Below, piece after piece: positions 1 to 5,560 of a stretch of 7,583 bases of DNA. The translations under genes were made by a program, and so were the position numbers. How positions within the stretch are numbered: position 1 is the stretch's first letter; every line of letters begins with the position of its first letter. Source of the stretch: Kocuria sp. Its GTDB lineage: Bacteria; Actinomycetota; Actinomycetes; Actinomycetales; Micrococcaceae. The notes beneath the pieces were generated by a model. That model did no database searches. It was not told the origin of the DNA and worked only from the letters and a program-made list of their open reading frames with translations. The stretch is from assembly GCA_030453435.1 (NCBI GenBank), contig JAKDKI010000097.1:1-7583 (forward strand). Direction: 5' to 3'.

Positions 1-393
1 GCCCATGGGGGAGCGCTCGGAGAACACCTCGATGTCCTCTCCGCCGGTGAGGTCTTCGGCGACCTCGCGGGAACCCATCAGGAAGGTCATCTCGTCACCG
101 GCGATGTCCGCGGTCACGACCATGCCGGCCTCGATGACGCCGTCATCGGCGGGTGCCTCACCCACCTGAGCGTTTTCGAGCAGCTGGGTCAGCTGATTGA
201 TGCGACCCTCATTCTTGCCCTGCTCCTCGCGGGCTGCGTGGTAACCGCCGTTCTCCTTGAGGTCTCCCTCGGAGCGGGCCTGTTCGATACGATCAACGAT
301 TTCCTGGCGGTACGGCCCGGACAGGTGGTCGAGCTCTTTCTTGAGCCGATCGTATGCTTCCTGGGTCAGCCAGGCGCCCTCGTTAGTAGACAC
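1..393 (-). CDS. greA: Transcription elongation factor GreA (partial, C-terminus beyond window edge)
   Basis: GreA binds in the secondary channel of RNA polymerase and stimulates cleavage of backtracked RNA, rescuing stalled complexes. The 131 visible residues start at a GTG with GGAG at 399-402, five bases upstream. Residues 8-77 form the N-terminal coiled coil. Its tip carries the family signature GDLKENGGYHAAREEQG at 43-59, with the two acidic residues (D44, E47) that position catalytic Mg2+ in the polymerase active site. From about residue 83 the FKBP-like C-terminal domain begins, and the reading ends in the conserved SPMG motif (128-131). GreA proteins are about 155-165 residues, so roughly 30 are missing past the edge. 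The gene lies downstream of the DUF4307 gene on the same strand but is separated from it by a terminator and a candidate promoter, so it may be controlled on its own. The identification is secure. Confidence 0.96.
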   Translation of the reverse strand, partial: MSTNEGAWLTQEAYDRLKKELDHLSGPYRQEIVDRIEQARSEGDLKENGGYHAAREEQGKNEGRINQLTQLLENAQVGEAPADDGVIEAGMVVTADIAGDEMTFLMGSREVAEDLTGGEDIEVFSERSPMG

Positions 394-410
394 GCTATCT
401 CCGTTCTCGG

Positions 411-433
411 GTGTTCACCGGTGTGGTGAACAC
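411..433 (-). promoter_or_regulatory. Perfect 9-bp inverted repeat just upstream of the greA ribosome binding site
   Basis: GTGTTCACC (411-419) and GGTGAACAC (425-433) are exact reverse complements around a 5-base loop. In greA mRNA the hairpin would end 8 bases before the GGAG at 399-402. No T-run follows on either strand, so it is not an intrinsic terminator. It could be an mRNA structure affecting ribosome access or stability, or a DNA operator for a dimeric regulator. The repeat is seen directly; the role is inference. Confidence 0.55.
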
Positions 434-438
434 GTGTG

Positions 439-493
439 AAAAACCCCGCCCCGGTGGTGAGCCGCGGTGGCTCGCTGCCCATCCGGGTCGGGG
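439..493 (-). terminator. Intrinsic terminator / possible attenuator between DUF4307 gene and greA
   Basis: Read on the minus strand, CCCCGACCCGG (493-483) pairs with CCGGGGCGGGG (454-444): ten Watson-Crick pairs with one A-G mismatch in the middle. TTTTT (443-439) follows immediately. The intervening 28 bases hold a second perfect 5-bp hairpin (arms 459-463 and 469-473). This is a good Rho-independent terminator shape. It could end the DUF4307 transcript. Because no other TANNNT box lies between it and the greA start, except one overlapping the start codon itself, transcription of greA probably also has to pass or begin inside it. Confidence 0.65.
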
Positions 494-517
494 ATCGTAC
501 AAAGTTTCTAGTACTCC

Positions 518-547
518 AGTGTAAGTGAGGCCACGGTCTGGGCTCAA
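518..547 (-). promoter_or_regulatory. Candidate promoter for greA
   Basis: On the minus strand TTGAGC (547-542) and TACACT (523-518) are separated by 18 bases, each matching the sigma-70/SigA consensus at four of six positions. The predicted start is near 511, giving a leader of about 118 bases that contains both the terminator at 439-493 and the hairpin at 411-433. A weaker alternative is TACGAT at 494-499 (start near 487), which has no good -35. Its transcript would begin inside the left terminator arm. Confidence 0.35.
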
Positions 548-581
548 AGCGAGCGGATCACGCGGTGCTCCGAACGCGAGA

Positions 582-1043
582 TCAGTCCACCGTCCAGCAG
601 GAATCCACGCCCACGGAATTGGCCTCGTTGGTGGTGCGCACGGGCACGCGGTGCGTGCTGGTGCGTCCGTTGAGTTCTTCCGGTGCGACCTCGCCAATGG
701 TCACTTCGTTCCAACCCACGATCGCGTACTGCTCATTGAGAGCGCGCACGGCACACGTGACCGTCTGGTCCGAATCCTTGGTGAGGTCGAAGTCAGCGTA
801 GGTGTTGGCCGCGTCCTGAACCTGGAAGCTCACGTCCTTGGCAACCGGTGCGCTGGATTGTCCCTGCACGATCCACACAACGAACGCTGCAGACAGTAAC
901 GTGGCGATCGCGGCGATGATCACCCACCCCTTGAAAGAGGGCCCGCGCCGGCCACGCGGGGACAATATCCGATGCCCGGAGCCATAACGCTGCGCCAGAA
1001 CATCGCCGGAGGCGGATCCTGACGCCGGGGTGGAAGAACTCAT
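582..1043 (-). CDS. DUF4307 family single-pass membrane protein
   Basis: This 153-residue protein has a polar N-terminus containing the family's RYG motif (19-21) and several Arg/Lys residues (to about 38), one membrane segment (about 40-59), then a soluble domain of about 90 residues. The basic N-terminus suggests cytoplasmic N and extracytoplasmic C. The outer domain has exactly two cysteines, C97 in VTCAVRALN and C149 in the tail DSCWTVD, which could form a disulfide. The family (actinobacterial, 130-150 residues, orthologue of Rv1081c as I recall) has no assigned function. The ATG start has no convincing Shine-Dalgarno but sits 6 bases after a TACAGT box, so the mRNA may be leaderless. 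It is divergent from mca, and that pairing is conserved in actinobacteria. Family call is good; function unknown. Confidence 0.85.
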   Translation of the reverse strand: MSSSTPASGSASGDVLAQRYGSGHRILSPRGRRGPSFKGWVIIAAIATLLSAAFVVWIVQGQSSAPVAKDVSFQVQDAANTYADFDLTKDSDQTVTCAVRALNEQYAIVGWNEVTIGEVAPEELNGRTSTHRVPVRTTNEANSVGVDSCWTVD

Positions 1044-1049
1044 GGCACC

Positions 1050-1055
1050 ACTGTA
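1050..1055 (-). promoter_or_regulatory. -10 box placed for a leaderless DUF4307 transcript
   Basis: TACAGT on the minus strand fits TANNNT, and exactly six bases (1049-1044) separate it from the A of the ATG at 1043, so the usual -7 to +1 spacing puts the transcription start on the start codon itself. No -35 hexamer is evident. The box overlaps a small inverted repeat, CACTG (1049-1053) and CAGTG (1058-1062), that could be an operator. Confidence 0.4.
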
Positions 1056-1131
1056 TCCAGTGCGGGTTGGGATCCCCTGAGAATGCGGGGTGCGGGTGAC
1101 GGAGCCGACAGCATTAACTGGGGCACGGGCG

Positions 1132-1138
1132 TAAGATA
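1132..1138. promoter_or_regulatory. Symmetric -10 box (TAAGATA) in the mca/DUF4307 divergent region
   Basis: TAAGAT reads as a -10 for mca, with a predicted start near 1144, a leader of about 42 bases and the GGGAGG ribosome site inside it. The complement of the same seven bases gives TATCTT as a -10 the other way, with a start near 1126. No clear -35 is seen in either direction. The mca promoter role is the more likely one. Confidence 0.35.
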
Positions 1139-1169
1139 CCGGGGATTGTGTTTTGTCCGAACCCCACCC

Positions 1170-1175
1170 GGGAGG
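1170..1175 (+). promoter_or_regulatory. Ribosome binding site that decides the mca start
   Basis: GGGAGG lies 10 bases before the GTG at 1186. It supports that start over the in-frame TTG at 1153, which it would otherwise sit inside. The site is embedded in CGGGAGGCTCCCG (1169-1181), where CGGG and CCCG could pair around an AGGCT loop and partly mask it. Confidence 0.6.
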
Positions 1176-1185
1176 CTCCCGTTCC

Positions 1186-2112
1186 GTGACGGATTATTCG
1201 AAACTCCGGCTCTTGGCCATCCACGCCCATCCGGATGACGAGTCCAGTAAGGGCGCGGCAACCATGGCTCATTACGTGGGCCTGGGTGCTCGCGTCATGG
1301 TGGCCACCTGTACCGGTGGCGAGCAGGGCTCCATCCTCAACGCCCAGATGGAAGGCGTTCCGTGGGCGGAGCGCGATCTCCCGGGCCTGCGCCGCGAGGA
1401 AATGGCCCAGGCGGCCGCGGCGCTGAACATCGAACACCGCTGGATCGGTTTCGCCGATTCAGGCTTGCCCGAGGGCGACCCGCTGCCCCCGCTGCCGGAG
1501 GGTTGCTTTGCGCTGCAGCCGCTCGAACGAGCCTCGGCACCGCTCGTGCAGCTGGTACGTGAGTTCCGTCCGCACGTGATCCTGACCTACGACGAGAACG
1601 GCGGCTACCCGCACCCGGATCACATTCAGACGCACAACGTGTCCATGGAGGCCTACCGCAAGGCCGGCGATCCGGAAGCGTACCCGGGTACCGGTGAGCC
1701 CTGGACCCCGCTCAAGGTCTACTACGATCGCGCGTTCAACGTGGAGCGGTTCATTGCGCTGCACGAGGCGCTGGAGGAGCGCGGTTTCCAGTCCCCGTAC
1801 GCCGAGCGGATTGCCGCGTTGCAGGAGACCGATCCCGAGGGTCACCGTCCGCCGGTGCCTCGCCACGAAACCACCACCAAGATCGAGTGCCCGGACACCT
1901 TCTCCGCTCGTGACACAGCCCTGCGCTGCCACCGCACGCAGGTGGACCCGGACGGCCCGTTCTTCGCTGTGTCTTCGGACATGCAGGCAGAGGTCTGGCC
2001 GTGGGAGGACTATTCCCTGGCGGATTCTCGCGTGGAAACCTCCGTTCCGGAGACCGATCTGTTCGCCGGTATCGATCCTGACGCCCAGACATCTTCCCCT
2101 CGAAAGGCGTAA
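1186..2112 (+). CDS. mca: Mycothiol S-conjugate amidase (Mca)
   Basis: Mca hydrolyses mycothiol S-conjugates of electrophiles, antibiotics and other toxins in the cytoplasm, releasing a mercapturic acid for export and GlcN-Ins for mycothiol resynthesis. The 308-residue protein (family about 290-300) is a PIG-L/LmbE-fold zinc hydrolase. AHPDDESSKGA near the N-terminus gives zinc ligands H15 and D18 and catalytic base D17. YPHPDHI supplies the third ligand, H146, with H143 nearby. K22 of ESSKG and the segments FADSGLPEGD, YDENGGYPHPDH and the C-terminal LFAGIDP are typical of Mca and argue against its paralogue MshB. The GTG start is chosen because it follows GGGAGG and gives the expected MTDYSKLRLLAIHAHPDD N-terminus. 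It is followed six bases later by a small membrane protein gene, forming a two-gene unit closed by a strong terminator. Confidence 0.95.
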   Translation: MTDYSKLRLLAIHAHPDDESSKGAATMAHYVGLGARVMVATCTGGEQGSILNAQMEGVPWAERDLPGLRREEMAQAAAALNIEHRWIGFADSGLPEGDPLPPLPEGCFALQPLERASAPLVQLVREFRPHVILTYDENGGYPHPDHIQTHNVSMEAYRKAGDPEAYPGTGEPWTPLKVYYDRAFNVERFIALHEALEERGFQSPYAERIAALQETDPEGHRPPVPRHETTTKIECPDTFSARDTALRCHRTQVDPDGPFFAVSSDMQAEVWPWEDYSLADSRVETSVPETDLFAGIDPDAQTSSPRKA

Positions 2113-2118
2113 CCAGCC

Positions 2119-2487
2119 GTGAACATGTTGACCACCGTGCTGCTTCAAGCGGCCACGGAAAATCCCGCGGGTGACCTCAAACCCGGTCTGGAACCCAGCC
2201 AGGTTTCGCCCGGACTAGCGGGCTTCATTGCGACCTTCTTCTTGGTCGCTGTGGTGATCCTCCTGATCATCGACTTCAACCGTCGAAATCGTCGGCTGCG
2301 CTACCGCGCCCAGTACGCCGAGCAGCGGGCGGCGGAAGAGGGCGTGGGCGGTTACGCGCACGCTCGCGACGGTCAGGACGCGTCCGCAGATTCCGACGCC
2401 GACGGCGCCGCTCGCGCACCCAAGCCACGCACCGCACCGGGTGCAGACCGGGGTGAGAACGGCGGGAGCTCCGCGCATCGCGACTGA
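2119..2487 (+). CDS. Small single-pass membrane protein, co-transcribed with mca
   Basis: This 122-residue protein has no recognisable catalytic domain. Residues 1-32 are mildly polar, a strong membrane segment runs from about 33 to 52, and the cluster RRNRRLRYR (55-63) follows, so the N-terminus should be outside and the tail inside. Residues 65-122 are rich in Ala, Gly, Asp, Glu and Arg and look disordered, a low-complexity tail that probably varies between species. The GTG start lies 6 bases after the mca stop; GAAAGG at 2102-2107 in the end of mca is the likely, slightly distant ribosome site. An ATG two codons later is possible but worse spaced. A small membrane protein in this place downstream of mca is also known in mycobacteria (Rv1083 as I recall). 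The linkage suggests a role connected with Mca, for example membrane tethering, but nothing in the sequence proves it. Confidence 0.8.
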   Translation: MNMLTTVLLQAATENPAGDLKPGLEPSQVSPGLAGFIATFFLVAVVILLIIDFNRRNRRLRYRAQYAEQRAAEEGVGGYAHARDGQDASADSDADGAARAPKPRTAPGADRGENGGSSAHRD

Positions 2488-2504
2488 TCGCTGGAGCAGA
2501 CCAG

Positions 2505-2562
2505 AAGGGGTCCGCTCCGATGCTGAGAACTTGGTTGTTAGCATCGGGACGGGCCCCTTTTT
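2505..2562 (+). terminator. Strong intrinsic terminator of the mca operon
   Basis: The arm 2505-2524 pairs with 2540-2559 over 20 positions: 18 Watson-Crick pairs, one G-U wobble and one C-A mismatch. A 15-base loop separates them. The run TTTTT at 2558-2562 ends the structure. The stem begins 17 bases after the stop of the small membrane protein gene. The left flank has no matching A-run, so it should act only rightward. It isolates the DUF255 gene downstream. Confidence 0.9.
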
Positions 2563-2610
2563 CGGTCCCTACCCTTTATGCGTGTGAGGGGCTCGTGACA
2601 TCGTTGGGTT

Positions 2611-4665
2611 ATGACCAACAGGCTTGCCAACTCCACCAGCCCGTATCTGCTGCAGCACGCCCAGAACCCCGTGGACTGGTGGGAGTTCGGGCCGGAAGCT
2701 TTTTCTGAGGCCCGCACCTGTGATGTACCCGTGTTGTTGTCCGTGGGCTATGCGGCGTGTCACTGGTGTCACGTGATGGCTCACGAGTCATTCGAGGATC
2801 CCTCGGTGGGGGAATACATCAATGCGCACTTCGTGGCCATCAAGGTGGATCGTGAACAGCGCCCCGACGTGGATGCGCTGTATATGTCCGCCACTCAGTT
2901 GCTGACACAACAGGGCGGCTGGCCCATGACAGTTTTCCTCACACCCCAGGGGCAGGCTTTCCACGCGGGTACCTACTACCCGCCGCGTCCTATGCAGGGT
3001 AGGCCCTCGTTCACGCAGGTGCTGCGCGCTGTGGATGATGCCTGGACCGAGCGACGCGAACAGGTGCTTCAGGGCGCGCAGTCCGTCACGGATGCGCTGC
3101 AGCGTCACCCGGAAGCGGTGGCCTCCATGCTCGGAACGGATCGGCACAGCACCGGCCCGGTGCGTATCGAGGCTCTGGATCCCGCAGGAAACATTGACGA
3201 GCAGGAATCCCAGCTGATCGGCCCGTGGCTCGATGCCCTGGAAGTGGCACGGGACTCAACGCACGAAGGCTTCGGCAACGGCCCCAAGTTCCCGCCGTCT
3301 CCCATGTTGGAGTCGCTACTTCTTGTGGCATCGCGCGATAGCGCAGATTCGGCGCGGGCAGCGGAACTTCTTACCGCCACCCTGGACGCTATGGTGACCG
3401 GTGCCCTGCACGATCACGTGGGCGGTGGGTTCTTCCGCTACTCGGTGACCCCGGACTGGTCCCTGCCGCATTACGAAAAGATGCTCTACGACAATGGCCA
3501 GTTGCTACGGGTACTGGCCCACACCGCGCGGTATCTGGAGAAACGCGGCACCGATCCCGTTCGCGCCGCGCGGTATCGGAACGCGGCTCAGGGCATTGTG
3601 ACCTGGCTGGCCCGCGAGATGATCACCGAACAAGGAGCAATTGCCGCCTCTCTAGATGCGGACAGCGATCCCGTCACTCCCGGTGGCGAGCGCGAAGGTG
3701 CGTATTACACGTTCTCTCACGGCGACGTCGGCGAACCGCAACCCGCTGTGGCCGGCTGGGGCGAGTCGGGCGCTGTCACGGGAATCCTGGATCAGAACGT
3801 GCGGGAGGAACTGTGGGAGCAACGCGAGCAGCGCACTCCTCCGGAACGCGATGACAAGGTCGTGACCGCGTGGAACGGCATGGCCATCGAAGCGCTCGCT
3901 GAGGCTGCCGTGCTACTAGACGTTCCCGAGTGGCTGGAGACCGCCGAATGGGCCGCTGAGTTCGTGTGGACGCGGCACTGGGAGGCGGAGACCAAGACCT
4001 TGGCGCGCACGTCCCGCCAAGGAACCGTGGATCCGCACGACGGGCAACTGGAGGATTACGTGCGCGCGGGTCTGGCCTTTCTGGCTATGTACCGTGCCAC
4101 TGGACTCGAGCAGTGGTACGCCCGCAGCCTGGAGCTGGCACAGGCAACGGTTGAAAAGTTCATGCGCGGGGACACCCCCATGGATTCGGCGGAACCGGAT
4201 GCCGTTCTGGTCGCGGCGGGTGCCACGGGCAAGGCGGACCCGTTCGACGACGTCGCGGCGTCGGCGCAGTCGTGCCTGGCCCGGTGGCTCGTGCTGCTCG
4301 GTCAACCCGAGATTGCGGGGCGCTCGAACGATGAGTTGGTGGACCTGCTGGTGAAACCGGCCCAGGGGCTGGCCACTCGTGCGGCGACCGCCGCTGGGGG
4401 CACCCTGCATGCGTGGTTGCTACGCGCCGAGCCGCCGGCGTTGCTCGAAGTGGTGCATGCGAGCGACGCGGACTGGGAACAAGTTCAGTCGAGCGCAGGG
4501 GCGCGTCGAGTCACCGATGTCCTAGTGCTGGGCGAGGAGCACGCGCCCTACGGCGTCCCCGAGGCATCAAGCAAAGAATTCGCGGTGTGGCTGTGCCGCT
4601 ACGGTCAGTGCGAACTGCCGGTGCGCTCGCCGGAAAAGGTGGGTGAGCTCCTGGACCGGGCGTAG
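2611..4665 (+). CDS. DUF255 thioredoxin-fold / six-hairpin protein (YyaL/SSP411 family)
   Basis: This 684-residue protein matches the family length (about 670-690). An N-terminal thioredoxin-like domain (about 1-165) opens with [16 protein letters not shown] (9-24) and carries the redox-type motif C50-H-W-C53 in [12 protein letters not shown], followed by GGWP with P105 in the cis-proline position. The rest is an alpha/alpha barrel related to six-hairpin glycosidase and epimerase folds, with the family signatures [12 protein letters not shown] (267-278), HYEKMLYDN (287-295) and [10 protein letters not shown] (414-423). No biochemical function is established for bacterial members; the human relative is SPATA20. 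Between YYTF (368) and DDK (414) only about 45 residues remain, which looks shorter than usual. The ATG matches the family start MTNRLA, and an in-frame stop at 2596-2598 excludes longer forms, yet no Shine-Dalgarno stands in the normal place. It converges with trhA, with 37 bases between the stops. Confidence 0.93.
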   Translation: MTNRLANSTSPYLLQHAQNPVDWWEFGPEAFSEARTCDVPVLLSVGYAACHWCHVMAHESFEDPSVGEYINAHFVAIKVDREQRPDVDALYMSATQLLTQQGGWPMTVFLTPQGQAFHAGTYYPPRPMQGRPSFTQVLRAVDDAWTERREQVLQGAQSVTDALQRHPEAVASMLGTDRHSTGPVRIEALDPAGNIDEQESQLIGPWLDALEVARDSTHEGFGNGPKFPPSPMLESLLLVASRDSADSARAAELLTATLDAMVTGALHDHVGGGFFRYSVTPDWSLPHYEKMLYDNGQLLRVLAHTARYLEKRGTDPVRAARYRNAAQGIVTWLAREMITEQGAIAASLDADSDPVTPGGEREGAYYTFSHGDVGEPQPAVAGWGESGAVTGILDQNVREELWEQREQRTPPERDDKVVTAWNGMAIEALAEAAVLLDVPEWLETAEWAAEFVWTRHWEAETKTLARTSRQGTVDPHDGQLEDYVRAGLAFLAMYRATGLEQWYARSLELAQATVEKFMRGDTPMDSAEPDAVLVAAGATGKADPFDDVAASAQSCLARWLVLLGQPEIAGRSNDELVDLLVKPAQGLATRAATAAGGTLHAWLLRAEPPALLEVVHASDADWEQVQSSAGARRVTDVLVLGEEHAPYGVPEASSKEFAVWLCRYGQCELPVRSPEKVGELLDRA

Positions 4666-4702
4666 CGGCGTCGTCGTGGGGCGTGCTGGTGGGAATTGCG
4701 CG

Positions 4703-5416
4703 TTAGCCCATGAACATGGCCAGCATGATCGCGATGTAGTGACACACGAAACCCAGGATCGTGCACGCGTGGAAGACCTCGTGGAAGCTGAAAACCGTGG
4801 GCAGCAGGCGCGGGCGTTTGAGCGCGTAGCAGACGGCCCCACCGATGTAGAAGACGCCGCCGGCGATCACCAGGAGGGTGGCCGGGACGTTCGCGGCGAA
4901 GTACGCCGGGAGATACACCAGCGACAGGCAGCCCATGAAGATGTAGAGCGGGGTGTAGAGCCAGCGAGGAGCGTGCATCCAGAAAACTCGGAAGATCACC
5001 AACGCCGCGCCCAGGGACCAGATAATGATCAGCAGCACTTGGGCCGCGTCAGGCGACAGTAGCGCCACTGCCAGGGGCGTGTAGGTACCGGCAATCACCA
5101 GCGCGATGTTGGAGTGATCCAGCCGGCGCAGCACGGCATTCATCCGGGGCCCCCAGTAGAAGCGGTGGTACACGGCAGAGGTGCCGAAGAGCATCACCGC
5201 GGTGATCGAATACACCACGCACGCGACGCGTAGTTCGGTGGTGGGTGCCAAGAACACCGCGATCAACCCGAGAGCCAACGCCACCGGGGCGAACCCGGCG
5301 TGGATCCAGCCACGCCACGCCGGCTTCTTCTCGATGATTCGCTCCGCCGCCGCACTCAGGCTCTCGCTGGCCCGGTGCACCGTGGAGCCGGTGCGGGTAC
5401 TGTTACCGCGCGTCAT
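4703..5416 (-). CDS. trhA: Hemolysin III / PAQR family membrane protein TrhA
   Basis: This 237-residue protein has seven membrane segments, at about 38-56, 64-83, 102-120, 126-145, 153-173, 178-199 and 215-235. Family metal-site residues are all present: S80 and H84 in GTSAVYHRFYW, D100 in RRLDHSNIALVIAGTYTPL, and H212 and H216 in FHEVFHACTILG. PAQR proteins bind zinc in this site and are thought to act as ceramidase-like hydrolases or regulators of membrane fluidity; the name hemolysin III is historical and does not show a toxin here. The ATG at 5416 is chosen: GGTGAT, part of the extended ribosome-binding consensus, ends at the start codon. A GTG four codons earlier (5428) has GGAG only three bases away. 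Its start is divergent from the cis-prenyltransferase gene. No terminator is visible in the 37-base gap to the DUF255 gene. Confidence 0.92.
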   Translation of the reverse strand: MTRGNSTRTGSTVHRASESLSAAAERIIEKKPAWRGWIHAGFAPVALALGLIAVFLAPTTELRVACVVYSITAVMLFGTSAVYHRFYWGPRMNAVLRRLDHSNIALVIAGTYTPLAVALLSPDAAQVLLIIIWSLGAALVIFRVFWMHAPRWLYTPLYIFMGCLSLVYLPAYFAANVPATLLVIAGGVFYIGGAVCYALKRPRLLPTVFSFHEVFHACTILGFVCHYIAIMLAMFMG

Positions 5417-5503
5417 ATCACCAGTCACTTTCTCCGCTGCCAACCGGAGCGAACACGAGGGTGTTTGGGGATTCGCTTGACCACCGGCGGCTGCCCATAC
5501 GGG

Positions 5504-5510
5504 TAGTTTA
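5504..5510. promoter_or_regulatory. Symmetric -10 box (TAGTTTA), candidate bidirectional promoter for trhA and the cis-prenyltransferase
   Basis: TAGTTT (5504-5509) is a -10 toward the prenyltransferase gene, with a start near 5516 and a 45-base leader. Its complement TAAACT (5510-5505) is a -10 toward trhA, with a start near 5498 and an 82-base leader. The two starts would lie 18 bases apart. The upstream TTGACC at 5477-5482 is 21 bases from the box, too far for a normal -35, and no good -35 is seen for either direction. Confidence 0.4.
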
Positions 5511-5544
5511 GAGGGCATGGTTGTGTGTTGGCCCAGTCGAAACA

Positions 5545-5551
5545 GGGGAGG
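5545..5551 (+). promoter_or_regulatory. Ribosome binding site of the cis-prenyltransferase gene
   Basis: GGGGAGG lies 9 bases before the GTG at 5561. It selects this start over the in-frame TTG at 5525, which has no such site and would add 12 residues that do not look like the family. Confidence 0.7.
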
Positions 5552-5560
5552 ATCTCTACG

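Noticed and set aside
1153..1185. TTG start for mca adding 11 residues
   Set aside because: The extra residues do not resemble the family N-terminus and the GGGAGG site would fall inside them; GTG at 1186 is better.
1459..2148. 229-residue open frame on the minus strand
   Set aside because: It lies opposite mca, which has clear family motifs; the frame is a by-product of high-GC codon use.
2119..2160. Cleaved signal peptide at the start of the small membrane protein
   Set aside because: The N-terminus has no basic residues and only a short hydrophobic stretch; the real membrane segment is at residues 33-52.
3916..4410. 164-residue open frame on the minus strand inside the DUF255 gene
   Set aside because: Shadow of a well-supported gene; composition typical of antisense frames in high-GC DNA.
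4643..5062. 139-residue plus-strand open frame opposite trhA
   Set aside because: trhA on the other strand has seven membrane segments and all metal-site residues; this frame has no features.
4703..5416. Hemolysin III as a toxin or virulence gene
   Set aside because: The family name is historical; the sequence shows a PAQR-type membrane protein in a housekeeping neighbourhood.
5477..5509. TTGACC with TAGTTT as a standard promoter for the prenyltransferase gene
   Set aside because: The 21-base spacing is outside the usual 16-19; only the -10 box was kept.
5417..5518. Longer trhA reading frame starting near 5518
   Set aside because: The added 34 residues are unlike the family and would run through the divergent promoter region; 237 residues fits the family.
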